From assembly GCA_016213205.1 (NCBI GenBank), contig JACRAZ010000107.1:87158-151157 (forward strand): 64,000 bases of DNA, given 5' to 3'. The translations under genes were made by a program, and so were the position numbers. The notes beneath the pieces were generated by a model. The model was not told where the DNA came from. It searched no databases and saw only the letters and a list, made by a program, of their open reading frames with translations. Positions 25,500 through 34,321 of the stretch are shown piece by piece. The stretch comes from Burkholderiales bacterium (GTDB taxonomy: Bacteria; Pseudomonadota; Gammaproteobacteria; Burkholderiales; Burkholderiaceae_C). How positions within the stretch are numbered: the stretch's first letter is position 1; each line of letters starts with the position of its first letter.

Positions 25500-27065
25500 C
25501 TAGACCTGGCGCCGCAGGACCTGGCGCAGGTTCATGCCGCTGGCAGCCAGCACGCCGAAGTACAGCAGCACGGCGCCGATGATGGCCGCGCCCAGCAACG
25601 CCGCGCGCCGCAGTTCGTGCTGGCCCAGCACCACCCAGTCGAACTGGCGCTCGAACAAGGCCAGCGCCGCGCCCATCACCGCACTGGCCAGCACCACGCG
25701 CCAGGCGAAGCGCCCCCACCCGGGCGCCGGCTGCCAGTGGTCCAGCCGCTTCAGGCCCCACAACAGCCAGCCGGTGTTGACGATGGCGGCCAGGCTGAGC
25801 GACAGGGTCAGAGCGCTCACCCCCAGCCAGGGCACCAGCATTGCGTTGAACACCTGGGTCAGCAGCATCACGCCGATGCCCACCTTCATGGGGGTGCTCA
25901 TGTCCTGGCGCGCGTAGTAGCCCGGCGCCACCACCTTCACGCCCACCAGCCCGACCAGGCCGACGCCGTAGCCCATGGTGGCCGCCGCGGTGATCTGCAC
26001 CGAGTGCGCCCCGAAGGCCCCACGGTTGAACAGGGTGGCAACCAAGGGGGTGGCAAACAGCAGCAACGCTGCGGCGCAGGGCAGTGCCAGCAACAGCACC
26101 ATGCGCAGGCCCCAGTCCAGCAGGCTCGAATAGGCGGCCCGGTCCTCGCGCGCCTGGGCCGCCGAGAGCTGCGGTGTCAGCACCACCCCCAGCGCCACCC
26201 CCAGCATCGCGATCGGCAACTCCATCAGGCGGTCCGCATACTGCAGCGTCGAGACCGCTCCGGTGCCCAGGTGCGACGCGATCTGCGAGTTGATCATCAA
26301 CGACAGCTGCGCCACCGAGACGCCCAGCACCGCCGGCGCCATCTTGCCCAGGATGCTGCGCACGCCCGGATGCACCCAGGCCGCCCGCACGGACGACCAG
26401 GCCAGGCCGATGCGCGGCAGCGCACCGATGCGCATCAGCGCGGGCACCTGCAGGCCGAGCTGCAGAACGCCACCGACCATCACCCCCACCGCGAGCGCAT
26501 ACACCGGCTCGATGCCGCGTTGCCGGAAGGCCGGCACCAGCGCCAGCGCCGCCCCGATGACCGACAGGTTCAGCAGCACCGGCGTGAAGGCCGGCACCGC
26601 GAAGCGCCGCCAGGTGTTGAGCACGCCGGACGACAGCGCCACCAGCGACATGCAGCCGATGTAGGGGAACATCCAGCGTGTCATCAGCACCGCCGCATCC
26701 GTGGTGGCCGGATCGAAGCCCGAGGCCAGCAGCCACACCAGCACCGGCGCGGCCACGATGCCCACCGTGCACACGGCCAGCAGCGCCCAGGTCATCACGG
26801 TGGCCACGGCGTCCACGAGCCGGTGCGTCGCCTCGTCGCCGTGCTGGGCCCGGGTGGCCGCGAGCAAGGGAACGAAGGCCTGGGTGAATGCACCCTCGGC
26901 AAACAGCCGGCGCAGCAGGTTGGGAATGCGGAACGCGATCCAGAACGCGTCCAGCGTCGCCGAGGTGCCGAACAGCGCCGCAGCGATCTGCTCGCGCACC
27001 AGGCCGGTGATGCGCGACAGGAATGTCAGCGCCGAGATCGAGAAGGCGGCCTTGAGCAGGTTCAT
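25500..27065 (-). CDS. murJ: Lipid II flippase MurJ
   Basis: 521 residues, about 14 membrane segments, the MATE/MVF type fold. Start MNLLKAAFSISALTFLSRIT and LVREQIAAALFGTSATLDAF are the conserved first helices, with the functionally important Arg residues in RIPNLLRRLFAEGAFTQAFV. Flips lipid-linked peptidoglycan precursor across the inner membrane, essential in most bacteria. Divergent from rpsT. Length matches the family. Confidence 0.97.
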   Translation of the reverse strand: MNLLKAAFSISALTFLSRITGLVREQIAAALFGTSATLDAFWIAFRIPNLLRRLFAEGAFTQAFVPLLAATRAQHGDEATHRLVDAVATVMTWALLAVCTVGIVAAPVLVWLLASGFDPATTDAAVLMTRWMFPYIGCMSLVALSSGVLNTWRRFAVPAFTPVLLNLSVIGAALALVPAFRQRGIEPVYALAVGVMVGGVLQLGLQVPALMRIGALPRIGLAWSSVRAAWVHPGVRSILGKMAPAVLGVSVAQLSLMINSQIASHLGTGAVSTLQYADRLMELPIAMLGVALGVVLTPQLSAAQAREDRAAYSSLLDWGLRMVLLLALPCAAALLLFATPLVATLFNRGAFGAHSVQITAAATMGYGVGLVGLVGVKVVAPGYYARQDMSTPMKVGIGVMLLTQVFNAMLVPWLGVSALTLSLSLAAIVNTGWLLWGLKRLDHWQPAPGWGRFAWRVVLASAVMGAALALFERQFDWVVLGQHELRRAALLGAAIIGAVLLYFGVLAASGMNLRQVLRRQV

Positions 27066-27137
27066 GGGGGGCGGCCCCGGGGCTGTCGGGGGCGGCGGAT
27101 TATAGGAAGGCCCCCCGGCCGCCCGGCGCAGCGAGAC

Positions 27138-27165
27138 TTGGCGCGGAAAACGGAACTGCTATACT
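27138..27165 (+). promoter_or_regulatory. Sigma-70 promoter of rpsT
   Basis: TTGGCG (27138-27143) and TATACT (27160-27165) are separated by 16 bases and lie about 35 bases ahead of the S20 start. Both hexamers match consensus at four or more positions. Confidence 0.75.
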
Positions 27166-27199
27166 CGCGGTCTTTGCCCCATCCGGACTCAGCACCACA

Positions 27200-27508
27200 A
27201 TGGCAACCGCATCCAAAGCCAAGAAGAAGACCGTTCGCCTGGCATCGGGCCGCAAGCGCGCCCGCCAGGACGTGAAGCTGAACGCGCAGAACACCTCGTT
27301 GCGCTCGCAGTTCCGCACCGTCATCAAGAACGTGCAAAAGGCCATCGACAAGGCTGTGTCGGGTGGCGACAAGGCCGCTCCGGCCGAACTGTTCAAGAAC
27401 GCCCAGCGCGTGATCGACTCGGTCGCCGACAAGGGCATCTTCCACAAGAACAAGGCCGCTCGCCACAAGAGCCGCCTGGCCGCCAAGATCAAGGCGCTGT
27501 CGGCCTGA
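27200..27508 (+). CDS. rpsT: 30S ribosomal protein S20
   Basis: 102 residues, slightly longer than the E. coli protein owing to a C-terminal extension. Lysine-rich and helical: KKKTVRLASGRKRARQDVKL, NTSLRSQFRTVIKNVQKAID and ADKGIFHKNKAARHKSRLAA are the family blocks. Monocistronic, with its own promoter and terminator. Divergent from murJ. Confidence 0.98.
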   Translation: MATASKAKKKTVRLASGRKRARQDVKLNAQNTSLRSQFRTVIKNVQKAIDKAVSGGDKAAPAELFKNAQRVIDSVADKGIFHKNKAARHKSRLAAKIKALSA

Positions 27509-27533
27509 TCGAGACCTCCGGATGCGCAAGGAC

Positions 27534-27559
27534 AAAGGCTCGCCTCGGCGGGCCTTTTT
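27534..27559 (+). terminator. Rho-independent terminator of rpsT
   Basis: AAAGGCTCGCC and GGCGGGCCTTT form a stem with a short TC loop, followed by a T-run ending at 27559. The stop codon of the convergent DUF3579 gene overlaps the end of the T-run. Confidence 0.85.
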
Positions 27560-27876
27560 CATGGCCGGCGCCCCTTGCCCGCCACTTCGAGCACCCTCAG
27601 CTCGTTGTCGCGGGCGAAATTCATCACGAAGTCCCAGGCCATCGGCTCGATGTCCCGCAGCGCCTCGTTGACGAGCACACACTTCACCCCTTCGATCACC
27701 CGCGGGACGCAGTACGGCGAATAGCCGATGCGGGCGCCCGGCCCCGACTGCACGCCACCCGGCCGAAAACTCGACAAGGCGCCGGCCAGGCGCTCGGCCC
27801 AGTCGCTGGGCCGGAAGGCGCGGCCGCTGCGGGTGATGCCCTGGATGTAGAACTCGCGCGGGTGGGGGGCGGTCAT
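27559..27876 (-). CDS. DUF3579 family protein
   Basis: 105 residues. EFYIQGITRSGRAFRPSDWA, IGYSPYCVPRVIEGVKCVLV and DIEPMAWDFVMNFARDNELR are the conserved blocks of this small family, found mostly in Betaproteobacteria beside rpsT and arginine synthesis genes. No catalytic motif is evident and no signal peptide or membrane segment is seen. ATG 27876 gives the family start. Function unknown. Confidence 0.88.
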   Translation of the reverse strand: MTAPHPREFYIQGITRSGRAFRPSDWAERLAGALSSFRPGGVQSGPGARIGYSPYCVPRVIEGVKCVLVNEALRDIEPMAWDFVMNFARDNELRVLEVAGKGRRP

Positions 27877-28009
27877 GCGGGGCCGGTGGCGCTGGTGGCG
27901 CGGTTCGGGGCAAAGCGCGTATTGTGCCGCGCCGGTGCTGCGGCGCAGCACTCCCCGCAGGCCCCCGGGTCCACGCCCTGCACGGTGCTGCGGCCGGGAC
28001 CCCGCTGTT

Positions 28010-28064
28010 TAGAATCGACGCCCCAGCAGGCCGGCGCTTGGCTCCCGGAGCCCGAGCGCCGGCC
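28010..28064 (+). promoter_or_regulatory. argD leader: -10 box and strong hairpin
   Basis: TAGAAT at 28010-28015 fits a -10 box. Behind it, GGCCGGCGCT (28029-28038) pairs with AGCGCCGGCC (28055-28064), and inside that GGCTC pairs with GAGCC around a three-base loop. The stem is followed by TTCTCACTT, 30 bases before the argD ATG. It could be an attenuator or an mRNA-stabilising structure; no short leader peptide with arginine codons was found. Confidence 0.5.
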
Positions 28065-28094
28065 TTCTCACTTCCACGCCACGGAGCAGCTTTG

Positions 28095-29285
28095 ATGACT
28101 TCCCACCTGATGAACACCTATGGCCGACTGCCTTTTGCGCTGTCGCATGGCCGAGGCTGCCGCGTGTGGGACACCGAGGGCCGCGAATACCTGGATGCGC
28201 TGGCGGGCATTGCCGTCAACACGCTGGGGCACGCCCACCCGAAGCTGGTACCGGCGCTGCAGGACCAGGTGGCCCGGCTGATCCACTGCTCCAACTACTA
28301 CCAGGCGCCGCTGCAGGAGGCGCTGGCCGGCAAGCTGTGCGAGCTGTCCGGTCTTGAGGCTGCCTTCTTCTGCAACAGCGGCCTCGAGGCCAACGAAGGC
28401 GCGCTGAAGATCGCGCGCAAGTTCGGCCACGACCGCGGCATCGAGCGGCCGGAAATCATCGTCTACGACAAGGCCTTCCATGGCCGCTCGATCGCCACGC
28501 TGTCGGCCACCGGCAACCCCAAGGTGCAAAAGGGCTTCGAGCCGCTGGTCGAGGGTTTTGTGCGGCTGCCGCTGAACGACATCGAGAAGGTGCGCGAGGT
28601 GGCCCGCGCCAACCCGAACGTGGTGGCGGTGTTCCTCGAGACCATCCAGGGTGAAGGCGGCATCAACCCCACGCGCTGGGACACGCTGCGCGAGCTGCGC
28701 GCGATCTGCGACGAGCGCAACTGGCTGCTGATGCTGGATGAGGTGCAGTGCGGCATCGGCCGGACCGGCAAGTGGTTCGCGCACCAGTGGGCCGGCATCG
28801 TGCCCGACGTGATGCCGCTGGCCAAGGGCCTGGGCTCGGGCGTGCCGATCGGCGCCATCGTGGCCGGACCACGCGCCAAGGACGTGCTGGGCCCCGGCAA
28901 CCACGGCACCACCTTCGGCGGCAACCCGCTGGCCATGCGCGCGGGCATCGAGACGCTGCGCATCATGGAGGAAGACGGCCTGCTGGCCAACGCCGCGGCC
29001 ATGGGCGAGCGCCTCCGCGCCGGCCTGACCGAAGGCCTGCGCGGGCAGCCAGGCTTCGTCGAGATCCGCGGCCAGGGCCTGATGATCGGCGTGCAGCTCG
29101 ACCGCCCCTGCAACGAGCTGCTCGTGCGCGCAGCGCAGGAAGCGGGCCTGCTGATCAGCGTCACCGCCGACAGCGTGATCCGGCTGCTGCCGGCGTTGAT
29201 TCTCTCGGCGGCCGAGGCCGACGAGATCGTCAGCCGCCTGGTGCCGCTGGTGCGTGGCTTCCTGGCCGCGCCCACCCAGCCATGA
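28095..29285 (+). CDS. argD: Acetylornithine aminotransferase
   Basis: 396 residues. PLP-dependent class III transaminase of arginine synthesis. The PLP lysine is Lys244 in PLAKGLGSGVPIGA; other signatures are FFCNSGLEANEGALKIARKF, AFHGRSIATLSATG, LDEVQCGIGRTG and GTTFGGNPLA. ATG 28095 has a GGAG ribosome site; the upstream open frame is leader sequence. Overlaps the possible first start of argF by four bases, so the two form an argDF operon. Could in principle also act on succinyl-diaminopimelate, as ArgD does in E. coli. Confidence 0.95.
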   Translation: MTSHLMNTYGRLPFALSHGRGCRVWDTEGREYLDALAGIAVNTLGHAHPKLVPALQDQVARLIHCSNYYQAPLQEALAGKLCELSGLEAAFFCNSGLEANEGALKIARKFGHDRGIERPEIIVYDKAFHGRSIATLSATGNPKVQKGFEPLVEGFVRLPLNDIEKVREVARANPNVVAVFLETIQGEGGINPTRWDTLRELRAICDERNWLLMLDEVQCGIGRTGKWFAHQWAGIVPDVMPLAKGLGSGVPIGAIVAGPRAKDVLGPGNHGTTFGGNPLAMRAGIETLRIMEEDGLLANAAAMGERLRAGLTEGLRGQPGFVEIRGQGLMIGVQLDRPCNELLVRAAQEAGLLISVTADSVIRLLPALILSAAEADEIVSRLVPLVRGFLAAPTQP

Positions 29286-29302
29286 AGCCGGGGAACAGCC
29301 TG

Positions 29303-30214
29303 ATGAAGCACTACCTGCAGTTCAAGGACCTGCGGGCCGAGGAGTACGCCTACCTCTTCGACCGCACGCGCATCATCAAGACGCGCTTCAAGAACTACGA
29401 GAAGTACCAGCCGCTGGCCGACCGCACGCTGGCGATGATCTTCGAGAAGGCCAGCACCCGCACCCGCGTGAGCTTCGAGGCCGGCATGTACCAGATGGGG
29501 GGGTCGGTGGTGCACCTGACCACAGGGGACAGCCAGCTCGGCCGCGCCGAGCCGGTGGAGGATTCCGCCCGCGTGATCAGCCGCATGGTCGACCTGGTGA
29601 TGATCCGCACCTACGAGCAGACCAAGATCGAGCGCTTTGCCGCGCACTCACGCGTGCCGGTGATCAACGGCCTGACCAACGAGTTCCACCCCTGCCAGAT
29701 CCTGGCCGACATCTTCACCTTCATCGAGCACCGGGGTTCGATCCAGGGCAAGACGGTGGCCTGGGTGGGCGACGGCAACAACATGGCCAACACCTGGCTG
29801 CAGGCCGCCGACATCCTGGGCTTCACGCTGCACGTGAGCACGCCCTCGGGCTTCGAGCTCGACCCGGCGCTGGCCGGCGTGGCCGACCCGACCTGCCTGA
29901 AGGTGTTCAAGAGCCCGTTCGCCGCCTGCGAGGGTGCGCACCTGGTGACCACCGATGTCTGGACCAGCATGGGCTACGAGGCCGAGAACGAGGCCCGCAT
30001 GAAGGCCTTTGCCGACTGGTGCGTGGACACGCAGATGATGTCGCTGGCACAGAAGGACGCGCTTTTCATGCACTGCCTGCCTGCGCACCGCGGCGAGGAG
30101 GTGGCCGCCGAAGTGATCGACGGCCCGCAGTCGGTGGTGTGGGACGAAGCCGAGAACCGCCTGCACGTGCAGAAGGCGCTGATGGAATACCTGCTGCTGG
30201 GCCGCATCGGTTGA
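29303..30214 (+). CDS. argF: Ornithine carbamoyltransferase
   Basis: 303 residues. Makes citrulline from ornithine and carbamoyl phosphate. Carbamoyl-phosphate motif EKASTRTRVSFEAGM, then HPCQILAD and the ornithine/catalytic motif FMHCLPAHRGEEV. ATG 29303 gives the family start MKHYLQFKDL with GGGGAA nine bases upstream; ATG 29282, overlapping the argD stop, would add seven residues. Translational coupling to argD is likely either way. Confidence 0.95.
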   Translation: MKHYLQFKDLRAEEYAYLFDRTRIIKTRFKNYEKYQPLADRTLAMIFEKASTRTRVSFEAGMYQMGGSVVHLTTGDSQLGRAEPVEDSARVISRMVDLVMIRTYEQTKIERFAAHSRVPVINGLTNEFHPCQILADIFTFIEHRGSIQGKTVAWVGDGNNMANTWLQAADILGFTLHVSTPSGFELDPALAGVADPTCLKVFKSPFAACEGAHLVTTDVWTSMGYEAENEARMKAFADWCVDTQMMSLAQKDALFMHCLPAHRGEEVAAEVIDGPQSVVWDEAENRLHVQKALMEYLLLGRIG

Positions 30215-30292
30215 CCCCGGGCAAAAACAGGCCGGCGTGGTGGTGCGCGATGCCAGCACCACGTCAGCCGCAAGCGCGAGGATAGGCTGGCC

Positions 30293-31036
30293 ATGAAAAC
30301 CGCCCTGCTTGCCGATTTGCACGCCAACCGCGAAGCGGTGGAGGCCGTGCTCGACCATGCACGAGCGCAGGGCGTGCAGTCCTGGGTGCTGCTGGGCGAC
30401 TTCGTCGGTTATGGGGCCGATCCTGGCTGGGTGATCGACACCGTGCGCGAGCTCATGGCCGGCGGCGCGCTGGCGGTGCAGGGCAACCACGACCTGGGCG
30501 TCGCGCGCGGCGCCTCGCCACACATGCGGCCCGAGCCGCGCTTCGTGATCGAGTGGACGCGCTCGCAGCTCAACCCCAGCCAGATCGACTTCCTCGATTC
30601 ACTGCCGCTCACCGCCGAACGCGGCGACCAGTTGTTCGTGCACGCCAATGCCTGGGCCCCCGCCGCCTGGGACTACATCCAGGGCCGCATGGAAGCCGTG
30701 CGCAGCATGCATGCCACCGGTTGCCGCTACACCTTTTGCGGCCACATGCACGAACCCCGCCTCTACCACCTGTCCGGCACCGGCAAGGCGGGCGAGTTCG
30801 TGCCCACGCCCGGGGTGCCGATCCCGGTGCCAGCGCACCGGCAGTGGCTGGTGATCCCCGGCTCCGCCGGCCAGCCCCGCGACGGCAACCCCGCCGCCTG
30901 TTATGCGATGTTCGACGACGAGGCCGCCACCGTGACCTACCACCGGGTGCCCTACGACCACGACACCGCGGGTGCCAAGATCCTGGCCGCCGCGCTGCCC
31001 CAACGCCTGGCCCTGCGGCTCGAAGATGGAGAGTAA
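30293..31036 (+). CDS. Calcineurin-like metallophosphoesterase (PPP-like)
   Basis: 247 residues. All metal-site motifs are visible: DLHANREAV (D-x-H), LLGDFVGYGADP (GDxxG), VQGNHDLGV (GNHD), and CGHMHEPRLY (GHxH). Such enzymes split phosphodiesters or phosphoprotein bonds. The 3' end overlaps the start of a Ser/Thr kinase gene by 11 bases, so the two are translationally linked; it may reverse the kinase's work, but this is inference. A hairpin (GTGGTGC...GCACCAC) lies between argF and this gene. Confidence 0.85.
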   Translation: MKTALLADLHANREAVEAVLDHARAQGVQSWVLLGDFVGYGADPGWVIDTVRELMAGGALAVQGNHDLGVARGASPHMRPEPRFVIEWTRSQLNPSQIDFLDSLPLTAERGDQLFVHANAWAPAAWDYIQGRMEAVRSMHATGCRYTFCGHMHEPRLYHLSGTGKAGEFVPTPGVPIPVPAHRQWLVIPGSAGQPRDGNPAACYAMFDDEAATVTYHRVPYDHDTAGAKILAAALPQRLALRLEDGE

Positions 31037-32522
31037 GTTCTTCAGCAGCACGCTGGGCTACGCGCCCGGCGCGGGCCTGCCCTCGCCCAGTTCGCTCGAG
31101 CCCGGCATGGTGATCGACCGCTTCCAGCTCGAGGAGAAGCTGCACGTGGGCGGCATGGCCCACCTGTGGCGCGTCAGCGAGGTCAACCATGCCGGCGATT
31201 CGCGGCTGCACCTCATCATGAAGGTGCCGCGCATCAAGGGCGGCGAAGACCCGGCCACCATCGTCGGCTTCGAGGTCGAGCAGATGATCATGCCGATGCT
31301 CACCGGCCCACACGTGCCGAAGTTCATCGCCAAGGGCGACTTCACGCGCCAGCCCTACATCGTGATGGAGCGCATCGAGGGACATTCGCTGCGCCCGCGC
31401 CTGGACCATGCACCGCTGGCGCTCGACGAGGTCATCGAGATCGGCTCACGGGTGGCCACCGCCTTGCACGAACTGCACCGGCAGCACCTGGTGCACCTGG
31501 ACATCAAGCCCAGCAACATCATGTTCCGGCCCGACGGCACCGCGGTGCTGGTGGATTTCGGCCTCTCGCGGCACGACTTCCTGCCCGACCTGCTGGAAGA
31601 GGAGTTCACGCTGCCGATGGGCACCGGCCCCTACATGTCGCCCGAGCAGGTGCAGTTCGTGCGCAACGACCCGCGCAGCGACCTGTTCGCGCTGGGCGTG
31701 ATGCTCTACCACTTCACCACCGGTGAGCGGCCCTTCGGCTCGCCCGACAGCGTGCGTGGCCTGCGCCGCCGGCTGTGGATGGAACCGGTGCCGCCCCGCG
31801 CGCTGCGTGCGGATTGCCCCCCGTGGCTGCAGGAGGTGATCCTGAAATGTCTGGAGGTCAAGCCCGAGCGGCGCTACCAGAGCGCGGCGCAGCTGGCGCT
31901 GGACCTGCAGGACCCGACCCAGGTGGCCCTGACGCGGCGCGCCGAGAAGCTGCAGAAGAGCGGTGCGATCCGCAATTTCAAGCGCTGGTTCTTCGCGCTC
32001 GGCGCCGAGCCGGGGCAGGCTGTTGCGAAGGCCAGCGACCAGGTGGAGCGCAGCCCCATCATCATGGCCGCGGTGGACGTGGACAACGCCAGCAGCGAGC
32101 TGCTGGAGCAACTGCGTGAAACGGTGCGCCGCATCGTGCTCACCGAGCCGGGCGCCCGCCTGGCCTGCGTGAGCGTGATGCGCACGGCCCGCATCGGCAT
32201 GGACGACCTGGTGGACCACGCCGGGCAAAGCCGCCACGTGAAGCAGCTCGTCGGCCTGAAGCACTGGGCCCGGCCGATCAGCAAGTCCCTCAACCTCGAC
32301 GAAGGCCGGCTCACCTTCCATGTGCTCGAGGCCCCGGACGCCGCGGCGGCGATCATCGACTTTGCGCGCCGCAACCAGGCCGATCACATCGTGATGGGCG
32401 CACGCGGCAACTCGGGCCTGCGGCGCTACCTGGGCAGCGTGTCGTCCCAGGTGGTGGCCGAATCGGACTGCTCGGTCACCGTGGTGCGGGCCGCCAGCGC
32501 GCCGGCCGAGCCGCCGGGCTGA
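31026..32522 (+). CDS. Ser/Thr protein kinase fused to a universal stress protein domain
   Basis: 498 residues. The kinase covers about 28-300: a degenerate glycine loop (LHVGGMAHLWRV), Lys66 in LIMKVPR, catalytic Asp159 in HLDIKPSN, DFG at 177-179, and GPYMSPEQV. There is no transmembrane segment, so it is cytoplasmic. Residues 345-490 form a USP domain with DHIVMGARGNSGLRRYLGSV; the nucleotide loop is G-x2-G-x8-G-S, one residue shorter than the usual x9. ATG 31026 lies inside the end of the phosphoesterase gene. Fusions of this type are known in Proteobacteria; their targets are not. Confidence 0.88.
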   Translation: MESKFFSSTLGYAPGAGLPSPSSLEPGMVIDRFQLEEKLHVGGMAHLWRVSEVNHAGDSRLHLIMKVPRIKGGEDPATIVGFEVEQMIMPMLTGPHVPKFIAKGDFTRQPYIVMERIEGHSLRPRLDHAPLALDEVIEIGSRVATALHELHRQHLVHLDIKPSNIMFRPDGTAVLVDFGLSRHDFLPDLLEEEFTLPMGTGPYMSPEQVQFVRNDPRSDLFALGVMLYHFTTGERPFGSPDSVRGLRRRLWMEPVPPRALRADCPPWLQEVILKCLEVKPERRYQSAAQLALDLQDPTQVALTRRAEKLQKSGAIRNFKRWFFALGAEPGQAVAKASDQVERSPIIMAAVDVDNASSELLEQLRETVRRIVLTEPGARLACVSVMRTARIGMDDLVDHAGQSRHVKQLVGLKHWARPISKSLNLDEGRLTFHVLEAPDAAAAIIDFARRNQADHIVMGARGNSGLRRYLGSVSSQVVAESDCSVTVVRAASAPAEPPG

Positions 32523-32565
32523 CACCGGCGGCATGCCCGCCCCGGCGGGCTGGTCGAGGCCGCGG

Positions 32566-32928
32566 TCACTTCGGTGCGGCAGTGGCCGTCGCCACGAAGT
32601 GGGCCACGGCCTCGATCTCGGCCTCGCTGAGCAGGGCCCGGAACGACGGCATCACGCCGAGGCCGTTGCGCACGGCCTTGGCCACGCGGTCGGCATCGGG
32701 CCGCAGTTCGTCGAGCACCGGCCCCACCGCGCCGGTGGCACCTGCCGCCTCGAGGGTGTGGCACACCGCGCAGGCGGGCTTGGCGCGGCTCAGGAACACC
32801 TCGCGGCCGAGTTCGCGCCGGGCCGCGCCATCACCCTGGGCCCCGGCATCACCGCCCATCACCGCAGCGGCCACCGCGGCCGCGCAGCACAGCCAGCCGC
32901 GCGCGCTGCACCGGCCCGGCACGCTCAC
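32566..32928 (-). CDS. sorB: Class I c-type cytochrome, probable sulfite dehydrogenase subunit B
   Basis: 120 residues. Signal peptide ends near residue 30 (VMGGDAGAQG). Heme is attached at CAVCH (Cys53, Cys56, His57); the likely axial Met is Met93 in GLGVMPSFRA. Start overlaps the stop of the upstream molybdenum enzyme gene by four bases, the same layout as sorAB, where the cytochrome takes electrons from sulfite oxidation. Named by context; the protein could also be called a generic cytochrome c. Confidence 0.82.
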   Translation of the reverse strand: MSVPGRCSARGWLCCAAAVAAAVMGGDAGAQGDGAARRELGREVFLSRAKPACAVCHTLEAAGATGAVGPVLDELRPDADRVAKAVRNGLGVMPSFRALLSEAEIEAVAHFVATATAAPK

Positions 32929-34136
32929 GCCACCGTCACCTTCAGGGCGTGGTCAGCCCAGCTGTTGTTGTTGTAGCCGCCGGTGTTTTCCATGCGCTGC
33001 TGGGGCTGCACGTTGCCCGCCGCATCGGTGGCGCGGCTGGCCAGCGTGTAGCTGCCCGGCTGCAGGTCGGCCTGCAGCACGAACTGGCGCCACGCGTAGC
33101 GTCCGAGGTCGGGGCCGATCAACTTGGCCTCGCGCCAGGTCTGGCCACCGTCGATCGAGACCTCCACGCCCTTGAGCGCGCGTGCGCCGCCGAAGGCCAG
33201 GCCGACGATCTGGGTCGTGCCGCGTGCCACGGTGCCGCCATCGGCCCCCGGCGACTCGATCCAGGACTTCACCTCCATGGCCAGCACGGACGGCTGCGAC
33301 GGGTCGGCCTTCGCGCCCGGTGGCGTGATGCGGTAGCCGTGCGACATGATCTTCGCCTGGCTCTCGCCGGCGGTGAACGCCAGGCGCTTGACGTACTTGA
33401 TGTTGTTCACCCCCGAGTAGCCGGGCACCACCAGGCGCAGCGGCCCGCCGTGGGCCAGCGGGATCGGCGCGCCGTTCATTTCCCAGGCCAGCAGCGCGTC
33501 GTCCATCGCGCCCAGCGGCAGCGAACGTTCGACCACCACCGCATTCGCGTCCACCCCCTCGGGCAGCTTCTCGCCGCCGGTGCCGGTCATGAAGCGCATG
33601 CCATCGGCCACGCCCCCCAGCGCCGCGGCCACGGCCCGCACCGGCACGCCGGTCCAGACCACGCATCCGGCAGCGCCCACCTTCCAGGGGGTGCCACTGG
33701 GCTTGCTGGGGAAGAAGCCGCGACCATTGCCCGAGCACTGCAGCACCATGGCCACGGTTTCGACGCCCATCGACTTGAGCTGGCCGACGCTCAGCGTCAT
33801 GGGCTGCGCGACACCGGCCACCTCCACCCGCCAGGCGTCAGGCGCGGCCACGATCGAGGCGTCCGGTGGCGTCAAGTTGTTACGGATGTAGAGCCGATCG
33901 GCCGGCGTGACGATGCCGGTGCCGAAAGCGCCGCGGCGGGTTTCGACCGTGCTGGTGCTGTGCACGATCAGGCTGTTGGCGTCCTTCCAGGACGCAAAGG
34001 CCGGCAAGGGCTTGGCCTGGGCCCGTGCGCCTTGCGTCCAGCTGCCCAGGCCGGCAGCCGCCAGCGCACCGGCGGTGCCCTTGAGCACCCAGCGGCGTTG
34101 CCGTGCCAGTTGCAGCGTGTGTTGATCGAGGGTCAT
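32925..34136 (-). CDS. sorA: Sulfite dehydrogenase, molybdopterin subunit (SorA/SoxC type)
   Basis: 403 residues. Twin-arginine type N-terminus (ARQRRWVLKGTAGALAAAGL, arginines at 14-15), so folded export to the periplasm. The Mo-coordinating Cys is Cys134 in VLQCSGNGRGFF; NNIKYVKRLAF and HGGPLRLVVPGYSGVNNIKY are conserved parts of the sulfite-oxidase Mo domain, and the C-terminal dimer domain follows from about 290. Oxidises sulfite to sulfate and passes electrons to the cytochrome encoded downstream. SoxC is the main alternative, but no other sox genes are present. Confidence 0.88.
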   Translation of the reverse strand: MTLDQHTLQLARQRRWVLKGTAGALAAAGLGSWTQGARAQAKPLPAFASWKDANSLIVHSTSTVETRRGAFGTGIVTPADRLYIRNNLTPPDASIVAAPDAWRVEVAGVAQPMTLSVGQLKSMGVETVAMVLQCSGNGRGFFPSKPSGTPWKVGAAGCVVWTGVPVRAVAAALGGVADGMRFMTGTGGEKLPEGVDANAVVVERSLPLGAMDDALLAWEMNGAPIPLAHGGPLRLVVPGYSGVNNIKYVKRLAFTAGESQAKIMSHGYRITPPGAKADPSQPSVLAMEVKSWIESPGADGGTVARGTTQIVGLAFGGARALKGVEVSIDGGQTWREAKLIGPDLGRYAWRQFVLQADLQPGSYTLASRATDAAGNVQPQQRMENTGGYNNNSWADHALKVTVA

Positions 34137-34311
34137 GTAAAGCTCCTGTTCGCGTGCCGGACCTGTTGCCGCGCCGCCTGGGTTGCATGGGGCGCGCGGG
34201 CCCGTGGCCCGGCGCGCGCGCATGGTAGTGGCTTCGCATCACCGCCGGCATCAGGCTGAAAGGACTGCTTACACAAAAGCCGCGGCCACCCGGTCAACGC
34301 GACCGTGCTTG

Positions 34312-34321
34312 TTGTCGACAA
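34312..34321. promoter_or_regulatory. Palindrome in the divergent region between sorA and the rhodanese fusion gene
   Basis: TTGTCGACAA is a perfect ten-base palindrome about 175 bases from sorA and 85 from the downstream gene. AT-rich sequence (ATTCAAATAC) follows. Such short palindromes suit GntR-like repressors, but no regulator gene is adjacent. The rest of the 271-base gap shows nothing else clear. Confidence 0.35.

Noticed and set aside
25263..27275. Plus-strand open frame opposite murJ
   Set aside because: Low-complexity His/Gln/Arg product; murJ on the other strand is well supported.
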